A stretch of 64,000 bases of DNA, from the NCBI RefSeq assembly GCF_005166025.1, contig NZ_CP028923.1, positions 2,482,001-2,546,000 on the forward strand. Reading direction: 5' to 3'. The notes under the pieces are model-generated. The model did not search any database. It was not told where the DNA came from and worked only from the letters and a program-made list of their open reading frames with translations. The translations under genes and the position numbers were made by a program. The stretch's first letter is position 1; each line of letters begins with the position of its first letter. Below, in pieces: positions 35,637-44,010 of this stretch. The stretch comes from Mangrovivirga cuniculi. Its GTDB lineage: Bacteria > Bacteroidota > Bacteroidia > Cytophagales > Cyclobacteriaceae.

Positions 35637-36140
35637 ATGGAAAAGTTTTTAGATAAAGATATAGAAGTAAAAGTAGACAAACCCGAAGAGTGCGAAGCTC
35701 CAAATAATCAGGAAACCTCAGATCGGTTTATCGGATTAATTAAGTACCTGATTGTAGGTGTTTTATTCGGGATAGTCTTTGTGAAAGCAGAAATTATCTC
35801 CTGGTTTAGAATTCAGGAAATGTTCAGGTTTCAATCCTTCTTCATGTATGGAGTAATTGGGTCAGCAATAATAGTAGGTATTATTTCAATCCAGCTTATT
35901 AAAAGGCTGGATATAAAAACACTTAAAGGCGAAAAGATAAAAATTGCTGATAAGGAATTCAGAAAAGGTCAAATATTCGGTGGGTTTATATTTGGTCTTG
36001 GCTGGGCAATTACCGGAGCCTGCCCTGGACCCTTGTTCGCTCAGATTGGTTCTGGATTTACAGTGGTAATTGTCACCTTGTTAAGTGCGATTCTTGGAAC
36101 CTGGGTATATGGTAAATTTTCAGACAAGCTGCCAAAATAG
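35637..36140 (+). CDS. YeeE/YedE-family sulfur transporter, second subunit (DUF6691-like)
   Basis: A 167-residue membrane protein with about four hydrophobic segments after an acidic cytoplasmic N-terminus (about 1-38). The signature FGGFIFGLGWAITGACPGPL (about residues 115-134) holds the conserved Cys of the sulfur transport domain. It pairs with the upstream half to make the transporter. The end is followed by a terminator at 36168-36200, so the two genes form a closed operon. Confidence 0.88.
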   Translation: MEKFLDKDIEVKVDKPEECEAPNNQETSDRFIGLIKYLIVGVLFGIVFVKAEIISWFRIQEMFRFQSFFMYGVIGSAIIVGIISIQLIKRLDIKTLKGEKIKIADKEFRKGQIFGGFIFGLGWAITGACPGPLFAQIGSGFTVVIVTLLSAILGTWVYGKFSDKLPK

Positions 36141-36167
36141 GCTAACGATAGTTTTAGCTAAAAGTCG

Positions 36168-36200
36168 AAGCTTTTCTCTTATTGGGAAAAGCTTTTTTTA
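36168..36200 (+). terminator. Terminator of the YeeE/YedE operon
   Basis: AAGCTTTTC (36168-36176) pairs with GAAAAGCTT (36186-36194) around a nine-base loop, and a T run follows on the plus strand. Confidence 0.85.
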
Positions 36201-36262
36201 TTTTGATTAATTTAGACTCTAAAGGAAATTGATGTTATCTTAATTAAAATAATTTATTGAAA

Positions 36263-36706
36263 ATGAATTCAGAAAAAGTTAAAAAGATCGCTTTGGTAGC
36301 GCATGATCATAAAAAAGAAGACCTGATAGATTGGTCTATTGAAAATAAGGGGCTATTAACTGAGCATAAGCTTTTTGCTACAGGCACTACAGGTAGATTA
36401 TTGGAAAAACGTCTTGGCTTGCCAGTTAATAAATTTCTTTCCGGGCCATTAGGTGGTGATCAGCAAATTGGTGCATCAATAGCTACGGGAGAAATAGATA
36501 TGTTAATTTTCTTCTGGGATCCACTCGAACCGCAACCTCACGATCCTGATGTCAAAGCTCTATTAAGATTAGCAGCGGTATGGAATATTCCTGTAGCCTG
36601 TAATGAAGCTACTGCTGATTATATATTTACCTCTCCTTTATTAAATAAAGAATATGACAGGAAGGTAGAAAGTTACTCTTCACATACTACCAGGAAGATT
36701 AAATAA
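36263..36706 (+). CDS. mgsA: Methylglyoxal synthase
   Basis: A 147-residue protein starting at ATG 36263; the frame also has a TTG six bases earlier. It turns dihydroxyacetone phosphate into methylglyoxal and phosphate, bypassing lower glycolysis. Motifs: [16 protein letters not shown] with the substrate His, [12 protein letters not shown] for phosphate, [11 protein letters not shown] with the catalytic Asp, and [20 protein letters not shown] with the second Asp and His. Full length. The next gene follows 33 bases later, but a link is not obvious. Confidence 0.95.
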   Translation: MNSEKVKKIALVAHDHKKEDLIDWSIENKGLLTEHKLFATGTTGRLLEKRLGLPVNKFLSGPLGGDQQIGASIATGEIDMLIFFWDPLEPQPHDPDVKALLRLAAVWNIPVACNEATADYIFTSPLLNKEYDRKVESYSSHTTRKIK

Positions 36707-36739
36707 TAAAAAAATAGGTTCTCACCCATACAATTACCA

Positions 36740-37642
36740 ATGAAAAAATCAACCATAATTATATTGATCTTCTTTTTATTAATTAGTTGCGATAAGAATA
36801 AACCGGCTGAGTCATTCGATACCCAGGGACACAGAGGATTCAGAGGGAAGTATCCGGAAAACACCATTCATGGATTTTTAAAAGCGATAGATGCAGGAGT
36901 AAAAACGCTTGAGATGGATGTGGTTGTCACTAAAGATAATTACCTCGTGGTTTCTCATGAGCCTTATATTTCAAATGAAATTTGTACCAATATGGGTGAG
37001 GATTACATTATAGATTACTCCAAGGAGAACTACAACATATATAATATGTATTATAGTCAGGTGCAAACTTTTGATTGTGGATCCAAAGTACATGCCAGAT
37101 TTCCTGAGCAAGAAAAAGTGATAGCAACTAAACCCGCATTGGAGGAAGTAATTGATGCCGCTGAAGTTTATGCTGAAAAGAATTATGATAAGCAGATGTA
37201 TTACAACATTGAAATTAAATCAACTCCCGAGGGAGATTCTATTTTTCATCCGGCTCCCAAAGAATTTGCAGACCTCCTGGTAAAGAAAATAAAAGAGCTT
37301 GGTGTTGAAGAAAGGACTTATATTCAATCTTTTGATAAAAGAGCCTTGCAGGCAGTAAATCAATTAGATGAAAATATTAAAACAGTATTATTAGTAGAGA
37401 ATACTAAGGGATATATGTCGAATATTAACGAATTAGGTTTTGAACCGGATGTGTATAGTCCCGCACATAAACTCTTGACACGAAGAATGATTGAAGATCT
37501 TCATGAACGAGAGATTAAAGTAATACCATGGACAGTAAATGATTCTTCAGATATGAAACAGCTAATTAGTATGGGAGTTGACGGAATTATTTCTGATTAT
37601 CCAGACAGGTTAATGAAAATTGTAAATAATCAAAAAAAATAA
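36740..37642 (+). CDS. glpQ: Glycerophosphodiester phosphodiesterase, lipoprotein
   Basis: A 300-residue TIM-barrel enzyme with a lipobox (LLISCDK, Cys17). The GDPD motif is complete: GHRGFRGKYPENT (His, Arg, then Glu-Asn), followed by LEMDVVVTKDNYLVVSHEP with Glu, Asp and the general-acid His. It cleaves glycerophosphodiesters to glycerol 3-phosphate and an alcohol, in the periplasm or at the outer membrane. It is 33 bases from mgsA and may be co-transcribed; glycerol 3-phosphate feeds dihydroxyacetone phosphate, the MgsA substrate, which would make a loose metabolic link. Confidence 0.9.
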   Translation: MKKSTIIILIFFLLISCDKNKPAESFDTQGHRGFRGKYPENTIHGFLKAIDAGVKTLEMDVVVTKDNYLVVSHEPYISNEICTNMGEDYIIDYSKENYNIYNMYYSQVQTFDCGSKVHARFPEQEKVIATKPALEEVIDAAEVYAEKNYDKQMYYNIEIKSTPEGDSIFHPAPKEFADLLVKKIKELGVEERTYIQSFDKRALQAVNQLDENIKTVLLVENTKGYMSNINELGFEPDVYSPAHKLLTRRMIEDLHEREIKVIPWTVNDSSDMKQLISMGVDGIISDYPDRLMKIVNNQKK

Positions 37643-37663
37643 AGCCGCCGAGGCAGCCTTAAT

Positions 37664-38125
37664 TTATATTGTTTTTTCTTTTAATGGTTCTAACTCAAAA
37701 TCCGCGGCTTTTGGAAGGCTCTTAAAGTTTTGAGCCAGATCTTCCGGTAAAGCCGTTAGCTTTCTTTTTAATATATCGATCCATGCACCATCTACCACCA
37801 CTATAGCTGCTTTTTGTCCGTCTTCCCTGAAAATAACATGCTTTATTGACCATCTGGAAGCATCTTCTCTCATCTTTATCATTGATGTCTCTACAGTAAT
37901 ATGCTCTCCAAAAGGAACTTCTTTGAGATATTTTAATTCTTCTCTGAATAAAATTGGTCCGATATGCAACTCTTTGAATTTGTTAAAAGTCAGACCTGCT
38001 TCTCCTAAAAATCGTAGACGAGCCTGGGCACAAAAGTCGGCATACGCAGAATGTCGTAAGTGAATATTAGCATCAATATCTGACCACCTAACTTCAAAGG
38101 TGTTTTTTAAGGAATTATTTTGCAT
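37664..38125 (-). CDS. Acyl-CoA thioesterase, 4HBT hotdog fold
   Basis: A 153-residue protein starting at ATG 38123-38125 (MQNNSLKNTF); the longer frame would overlap the dehydrogenase gene. The hotdog start VRWSDIDANIHLRHSAYADF holds the catalytic Asp of the 4-hydroxybenzoyl-CoA thioesterase group. It hydrolyses an acyl-CoA; the chain length cannot be read. It lies eight bases behind the Fe-dependent alcohol dehydrogenase, so both are co-transcribed. Confidence 0.85.
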   Translation of the reverse strand: MQNNSLKNTFEVRWSDIDANIHLRHSAYADFCAQARLRFLGEAGLTFNKFKELHIGPILFREELKYLKEVPFGEHITVETSMIKMREDASRWSIKHVIFREDGQKAAIVVVDGAWIDILKRKLTALPEDLAQNFKSLPKAADFELEPLKEKTI

Positions 38126-38133
38126 AATTAATG

Positions 38134-39294
38134 TTATTGCAATTGTAAGTTTAAAATATTTCTGATCGTTGGCAGATCCGCTAATTGTCTGTCTCCAAGC
38201 GCAGTCCAACCTCTATTTTCAAAGCGTTCGATTATTGCATCGATTGTATCCGAACCAACATTATAATCTTTCATCTTGGTTTTAATTCCCAAAGATTCAA
38301 AAAATGATTCAGTTGAGTTAATAGCCTGGTCAATTTTTTCACTATCACTACCTTCATTTATTCCCCAAATTCGCTCAGCATACTGCACTAACTTGTCTTT
38401 CTTTTCATCTTTTAAGACCCTCCAGACACCTGGAAGTACAATAGCTAATGTTCTTGCATGATCAATTTCATGTAGTGCCGTTAATTCATGTCCTATACCA
38501 TGAGTAGCCCAATCGACAGGTACTCCGGTTCTGATAAGTCCGTTTAGAGCCATAGTTGCGCACCACATTAAATTAGCCATGGCATCGTAATCAGCTGGGT
38601 CTTTATAGGCTTTAGGACCTTCTTCAATTAATGTTTTTAGGATTGATTCAGCCAATCTGTCCTGTAAAGGAGCATTGACTTTATATGTCATATATTGTTC
38701 TACCACATGACTAAATGCATCAACAATGCCATTCGCAACCTGCCTTTTTGGTAGTGTTGATGCTACTGATGGATCAAGAATGCTAAACTGAGGAAAGGTG
38801 AAGGGGGAACTAAATGCAAATTTCTCTTTGGAATCTTCTTTTGTTATTACAGAACCGGAATTCATCTCAGAACCGGTAGCAGGTAGAGTAAGAACAGTAC
38901 CAAATGAAATAGCAGATTTAACTGACTTCTTTTCACTTAAAATTGTCCAGGGTTCACCTCTTTGAAATGGAATCGCTGCTGCTATGAATTTTGTTGCATC
39001 AATTACTGAACCACCTCCTACTGCAAGTAAAAAATCAATTTGGTTTTCTCTGGCCAGTTCAACTGCTTTCATGGAAGTTTCATATCTTGGATTGGGTTCG
39101 ATTCCACCAAACTCAATCATAAAATGGTCATTAAGTGATTTTTTCACCTGTTCATAAACTCCATTTTCTTTTATTGAGCCACCTCCATAAATTATCATGA
39201 CCTTCGATGTAGAAGGAATCAATTTTGATAGTTGCTGTATTTGGTCTTTACCAAAAATTATTTTAACCGGATTATAGTATTCGAAATTGTTCAT
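38134..39294 (-). CDS. Iron-containing alcohol dehydrogenase (BdhA/YqhD type)
   Basis: A 386-residue type III dehydrogenase. The NAD(P)-binding GGGS elements are MIIYGGGSIKENG and LLAVGGGSVIDATKF. The metal ligands are Asp and His in NGIVDAFSHVVEQY and two His in GIGHELTALHEIDHARTLAI. In this group, E. coli YqhD reduces short aldehydes with NADPH as a detoxification step. A link to the methylglyoxal synthase 2 kb away is tempting but unproven. First gene of a two-gene operon with the thioesterase. Confidence 0.92.
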   Translation of the reverse strand: MNNFEYYNPVKIIFGKDQIQQLSKLIPSTSKVMIIYGGGSIKENGVYEQVKKSLNDHFMIEFGGIEPNPRYETSMKAVELARENQIDFLLAVGGGSVIDATKFIAAAIPFQRGEPWTILSEKKSVKSAISFGTVLTLPATGSEMNSGSVITKEDSKEKFAFSSPFTFPQFSILDPSVASTLPKRQVANGIVDAFSHVVEQYMTYKVNAPLQDRLAESILKTLIEEGPKAYKDPADYDAMANLMWCATMALNGLIRTGVPVDWATHGIGHELTALHEIDHARTLAIVLPGVWRVLKDEKKDKLVQYAERIWGINEGSDSEKIDQAINSTESFFESLGIKTKMKDYNVGSDTIDAIIERFENRGWTALGDRQLADLPTIRNILNLQLQ

Positions 39295-39424
39295 TTTATT
39301 ATATCTAATTCTTATAAAACGGCCGCTAATTTAATTATGTTGTCAATATTTGATAAATTACTGTTGCAACAATTGTTTGCTTGGTTATCTGGTTTAAATC
39401 TATTATTTCTATAGCAAAACGTTA

Positions 39425-40600
39425 ATGATCCTTAAGAAATGTTTAATATTTTTTCTGAATCTGACTCTTTCATTTCTTCCGACTGGAATTAAGGCTCAGG
39501 ATGCATGTATTGAAGCAAGAACCAATTTTACAAATAAAAATTATTCAGTAGCTCTTGAAAAATCAGATGAATGTCTTTCAAAATCTCCTCGAAATGTGGA
39601 AATCAGATTAATTAGAGCACAGATTTACGAAAAATTTAAGCAAGGAGCTAATGCTGTTTCCGACTATGCGGTTTTAATGGAATTAGAAGTTAATAACCCT
39701 TTTGTTTTAGTAAAAGCAGGTATAGCAGCATATAATGAAAAACAATATCGGATGGCTGTAATGGCTTTTAATGAAGCTAATATCATTTCTGATACTTCAA
39801 TTCAAAATACAGAAATCCTTTTTACTCTCGATGAAGAAGGATTTGTTAAAAGCGTGAAGGATTTCAGGTATTTACCTGATATAATTGATTATTATCAAAC
39901 ACTGACCAATTTTCATCAAAATGGAGACACTTCATTATTAAAAGAAATACATGATGGAAATCAGTTTCATACAGCATCAATTGTTGATCAATACGTATTT
40001 AATAGTGACTTCCATGAAAGTATTGATGATTCTTTATTGTCCAAATTAAATGATGAAATCCTGGGTATGAGAATAAATGAATGGCTGAATATTTTGACCG
40101 AACATAATCGGATTACTCCTGCTATTTCACTTATGCAGGAATTATCAGACCGGGGTGTTCAGATAAATAATTATTCAGATAAATTAGTTTACTTATTGCT
40201 CAATAATAATATTCCAATCCCTGATAGTATTGACTTGGAAAATATGTCAATTAAAAAAACTGAACAGTTTTATAATATTGGTCTGGTCCAGGAAAAACAA
40301 GGACAATTGGATAAAGCAGATTTAATATATAAAATAGTTATTGACGAAAATCCTCAATATGTAAAAGCTATCATGGGAAGAGGAAATATTGCATTTAAAA
40401 GAGAAAAATATAATCAGGCTATCGAATGGTATTCTCTTGCAATTCGAAATGATTCCAATCATATCAATGCATATCACAACAGGGCTATGGCTTATTTTTC
40501 TATTGATAAAAAAGACCTGGGGTGTCAGGATCTTGAATATTTGATTGATCTTGATGAAAACCTTGCTAAGGATTTATTAAATGAATATTGTTTTGATTGA
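39425..40600 (+). CDS. Exported tetratricopeptide-repeat protein
   Basis: A 391-residue protein with a signal peptide (about 1-25, TGIKAQ). The N-terminal part (26-120) and C-terminal part (285-385) carry TPR repeats, e.g. NYSVALEKSDECLSKSPRN, GQLDKADLIYKIVIDENPQY and EKYNQAIEWYSLAIRNDSNH. The middle (130-280) is helical but without clear repeats. There are Cys pairs at C28/C46 and near the end. It is monocistronic between the dehydrogenase (divergent) and the tricorn gene. A scaffold in the periplasm is likely; partner unknown. Confidence 0.8.
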   Translation: MILKKCLIFFLNLTLSFLPTGIKAQDACIEARTNFTNKNYSVALEKSDECLSKSPRNVEIRLIRAQIYEKFKQGANAVSDYAVLMELEVNNPFVLVKAGIAAYNEKQYRMAVMAFNEANIISDTSIQNTEILFTLDEEGFVKSVKDFRYLPDIIDYYQTLTNFHQNGDTSLLKEIHDGNQFHTASIVDQYVFNSDFHESIDDSLLSKLNDEILGMRINEWLNILTEHNRITPAISLMQELSDRGVQINNYSDKLVYLLLNNNIPIPDSIDLENMSIKKTEQFYNIGLVQEKQGQLDKADLIYKIVIDENPQYVKAIMGRGNIAFKREKYNQAIEWYSLAIRNDSNHINAYHNRAMAYFSIDKKDLGCQDLEYLIDLDENLAKDLLNEYCFD

Positions 40601-40672
40601 GCTGAACAGTTTTGATTTTCAACTGTTAATATAAATTGAGTTTAACCCTAATCCTTTAATATACTTATAACG

Positions 40673-43600
40673 ATGAAACACCGATTTTTATTTATTACAG
40701 GAATTTTTCTATTAGTTTTTGGTGTAAGTGCACAACAATCCCCTTTAGTATTATATCCGGATGCTAGTGAAGACGGATCTATGATATCTTTTTCATACCA
40801 GGGAGACATTTGGCTGGCTCCATTTGAAGGAGGTGATGCTCGCAGGTTAACGATTCACGAAGGATATGACGGAATGCCGAAATTTAGCCCTGATGGCAAA
40901 TATATTGCCTTTTATAGTGAACGTTTCGGTAATGCAGATGCATACATTATTAACACTGAAGGAGGATCAGCTAAGCAACTCACCTATCATTCTGCCGGTG
41001 ACCTTCCGACGAGTTGGATTGGAAATGATGAAATTTTAATTGAAACAAGAAGGGTTTTTGCCCAGGTAGAAAGAACGAGGGAGATTCATTCGGTTAATGT
41101 TTCAGGTGGTACTCCGGAAAGATTTTTAAATGCTCTTGGGTTTCATGCAGTAGCTTCTCCTAATGGGAAATTTATCGCTTTCGAAAGAGGATCTTGCAGA
41201 AGAGAACGAGAAGCTTATCGAGGTTCTGCCAACAGAAATATTTGGATATATGATATTGAAAACGATAAATACAATCAAATCACGACTGACAACGGGCAAG
41301 ATATTTTTCCTCGTTGGGCAAATAATGAGACCTTATTTTTTTTAAGTGCAAGATCAGGGAAATATAATGTCCATGAAGTGGTAATTGGGAGTGATGGGAA
41401 GAGCAGCTCTTCACCTGAGCAAGTTTCTGATTTTTCTGATTTCGGGATTTTATATTATGATTATTCTCCGGGAAATAGCTCATTCGTATTCACCAGAAAG
41501 GATAAACTTTATAGATCAAATAAAGATTTTACAGAGGTTAATGATATCAAACTAAATGTTTATTCTGATTTTAAGTTTGATCCTGTAGAGTATAAAAATG
41601 TCTCAGGGGATATTTCAGATTTTAGTATTTCTCCAAATGGAAAATATACTGTATTTTCTACTAATGGAGAGATCTTTATAAAGAAAAACGATAAGGAGAT
41701 AAAAAGAACTGTAAGAGTGACAAAAGGAGCTTTTAGAGACCAGGAACCTAAATGGCTCAATGATTCAACAATTTTATTTATATCCGATAAGGATGGACAT
41801 TTTGAAATATATAAAGCTATTTCAGATGATCCGTCAACGACTAATTTATTTGCCTCAATAAAGTTTAAAATTGAAAAGTTATTTAATTCAGACGATGATG
41901 TGAATTTTTTCACTGTTGCTCCAAATGGTGAACACATAGCATATGTAGTTGGAAGAGGTGATCTTAATACTGCAGTAGTAAATGAAAATGGAATTTCAGA
42001 TAAAAAAGATCTGTTAGACGGTTGGGCAACTCCCCGCAGTCTTTCATTCAGTCCGGATAGCAGATGGCTGGCCTATTCTCTCGATGACCTGAACTTTAAC
42101 GAAGAAGTATATATTCATGCGGCTGATAATAGTAAAGATCCAGTTAATATTTCCATGCATCCTAAAGGAGACTATTCACCAGTGTGGAGTAAGGATGGAA
42201 GTAAGCTTGCTTTTTTATCAGGAAGAAATAATGGTGATAATGACGTTTGGTTTTTATGGTTAAAAAAATCTGACTGGGAAAAAACAAGACAAGACTGGCA
42301 GGAAATAAAAGCACTAAAATCTGATGACCAGGAAAAGAAAAACGGTAATGGCAGTAAGAATGGTGAAACAGATGTGGAACCTATTACCATTGATTTTGAA
42401 GACATCTACGAAAGGTTGTCGCAGGTTACTTCACTACCCGGAAATGAGTCGGGATTGCAAGTTTCTAACGATGGTGAAGAAATGTATTTTACTACCAATA
42501 ACGATGGAAGACAATCTTACGATGCTGATATCGATATTTACAAAGTAAATTGGGATGGAACAGAAATGAAGTCTCTGACCTCAGGAAATGAAGAAGCTCG
42601 TGGACTGACTTTGGAACCTTCAGGGAAGCACCTTTACTATGTAAAGAACGGAGGTCGATTAATGAAGATTTCTACTGATGGCAAAAAAGAATCGCAGCCA
42701 TTTTCTGCATCAATGGAAGTCGATTACGAAGCTGTTACACAGCAAATGTTTAATGAAGCAACCCGAATTCTGGGAAGAAGATTTTACGACCCTAATTTCC
42801 ATGGTGAAAACTGGGAGACATTGGTTGAAACTTATAAGCCGTGGATAATGAAAGCTTCTAATAAAGTTGACTTCAGATATATGTTTAATAATATGCTGGG
42901 CCAGCTTAATGCAAGTCATATGGGGCTTTATGGGGGTTCAAGAGCTGAAACTCAAAATATCAGAACCGGTTTACTGGGAGTTGAAACAAAATATACAAAT
43001 AAAGGCCTGGAGGTAGTAAAAGTAGTTAAGGAATCTCCTGCTGACAGAACTGATTCTAAAATCAATGTTGGGGATGTTATTATTTCAATAGATGGTAATG
43101 AAGTCAATGATGAAGTCAGTATGTATGCCTATTTGATTAATAAAGCCGGTGAAAGAGTCCTTATGAGGGTTCAATCAGGTAAAGATGATAAAGATATTAT
43201 TATAAGACCTTCAGCATCATTAAGAAATGAATTGTACGATGAATGGGTAGATGAAAGAAGGGAATTAACTAAGAAGTATTCAGATGGCAAACTTGGTTAT
43301 CTTCACATAAGAGGAATGAACTGGACCAGTTTTGAAAGATTCGAGCGCGAATTAATGGCAGCAGGAAATGGTAAAGAGGGTATTGTCATTGATGTGCGAT
43401 TTAATGGAGGAGGTTGGACAACAGATTACCTTATGGCTGTTTTAAATGTAAAACAACATGCTTATACTATTCCACGCGGTGCAACTGATGATCTTAAAGA
43501 GAAAAATGTAGAATTTAAGAACAACTATCCTTTTGGAGAAAGGCTTCCATTGTCATCATGGACTAAACCTTCTATTGCTTTATGTAATCAAAATAGTTAT

Positions 43601-43891
43601 TCAAATGCAGAGATTTTTTCTCATGCATACAAACAACTGGATATTGGTACACTTGTAGGAACCCCGACTTTTGGTGCAGTTATTTCAACTGGTGGTACAA
43701 GATTAGTAGATGGTTCTTATTTAAGACTTCCATTCAGAGCGTGGTATGTATACGAAACCGGAAAAAATATGGAGTTAAATGGAGCGATTCCTGATATCAT
43801 AGTTGAGAACGATCCGGACAGTAAAGCTAATGGTGAAGATGAACAATTAGAAAAGGCAGTTGATGAATTGGTAAGTCAATTAAGTAAATAG
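40673..43891 (+). CDS. Tricorn-type S41 serine protease
   Basis: A 1072-residue exported protease with a signal peptide (1-20, GVSAQ). Two WD40/TolB-like propellers cover about residues 25-330 and 335-680 (FSPDGKYIAFYSERFGNADA, WSKDGSKLAFLSGRNNGDND). A core helical domain has the catalytic His (QLNASHMGLY), a PDZ domain (GLEVVKVVKESPADRTDSKI) and the S41 core with the nucleophile Ser (CNQNSYSNAEIF) and the oxyanion GGGW loop (DVRFNGGGWTTDYLM). It cuts peptides to short fragments in the periplasm. It has its own terminator. Length fits the family. Confidence 0.93.
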   Translation: MKHRFLFITGIFLLVFGVSAQQSPLVLYPDASEDGSMISFSYQGDIWLAPFEGGDARRLTIHEGYDGMPKFSPDGKYIAFYSERFGNADAYIINTEGGSAKQLTYHSAGDLPTSWIGNDEILIETRRVFAQVERTREIHSVNVSGGTPERFLNALGFHAVASPNGKFIAFERGSCRREREAYRGSANRNIWIYDIENDKYNQITTDNGQDIFPRWANNETLFFLSARSGKYNVHEVVIGSDGKSSSSPEQVSDFSDFGILYYDYSPGNSSFVFTRKDKLYRSNKDFTEVNDIKLNVYSDFKFDPVEYKNVSGDISDFSISPNGKYTVFSTNGEIFIKKNDKEIKRTVRVTKGAFRDQEPKWLNDSTILFISDKDGHFEIYKAISDDPSTTNLFASIKFKIEKLFNSDDDVNFFTVAPNGEHIAYVVGRGDLNTAVVNENGISDKKDLLDGWATPRSLSFSPDSRWLAYSLDDLNFNEEVYIHAADNSKDPVNISMHPKGDYSPVWSKDGSKLAFLSGRNNGDNDVWFLWLKKSDWEKTRQDWQEIKALKSDDQEKKNGNGSKNGETDVEPITIDFEDIYERLSQVTSLPGNESGLQVSNDGEEMYFTTNNDGRQSYDADIDIYKVNWDGTEMKSLTSGNEEARGLTLEPSGKHLYYVKNGGRLMKISTDGKKESQPFSASMEVDYEAVTQQMFNEATRILGRRFYDPNFHGENWETLVETYKPWIMKASNKVDFRYMFNNMLGQLNASHMGLYGGSRAETQNIRTGLLGVETKYTNKGLEVVKVVKESPADRTDSKINVGDVIISIDGNEVNDEVSMYAYLINKAGERVLMRVQSGKDDKDIIIRPSASLRNELYDEWVDERRELTKKYSDGKLGYLHIRGMNWTSFERFERELMAAGNGKEGIVIDVRFNGGGWTTDYLMAVLNVKQHAYTIPRGATDDLKEKNVEFKNNYPFGERLPLSSWTKPSIALCNQNSYSNAEIFSHAYKQLDIGTLVGTPTFGAVISTGGTRLVDGSYLRLPFRAWYVYETGKNMELNGAIPDIIVENDPDSKANGEDEQLEKAVDELVSQLSK

Positions 43892-43910
43892 CTTAAAAAT
43901 TAATTAAAGT

Positions 43911-43952
43911 AGAGGTCAAATAGTTATTTATGCTTTTGACCTCTCTTTTTTT
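43911..43952 (+). terminator. Terminator of the tricorn gene
   Basis: AGAGGTCAAA (43911-43920) pairs with TTTGACCTCT (43935-43944) around a 14-base loop; seven T follow on the plus strand. Confidence 0.85.
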
Positions 43953-44010
43953 ATTAAAACTGATACTTACAATTAATTAAACTGTTTTAATTTCGTTATT
44001 ATTATACTTA

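Noticed and set aside
37643-37663. Terminator between the GDPD and thioesterase genes
   Set aside because: The only pairing is a short, interrupted GCC/GGC stem; too weak to call.
38126-38209. Longer start of the thioesterase gene
   Set aside because: It overlaps the end of the dehydrogenase gene by 76 bases and adds residues with no family match.
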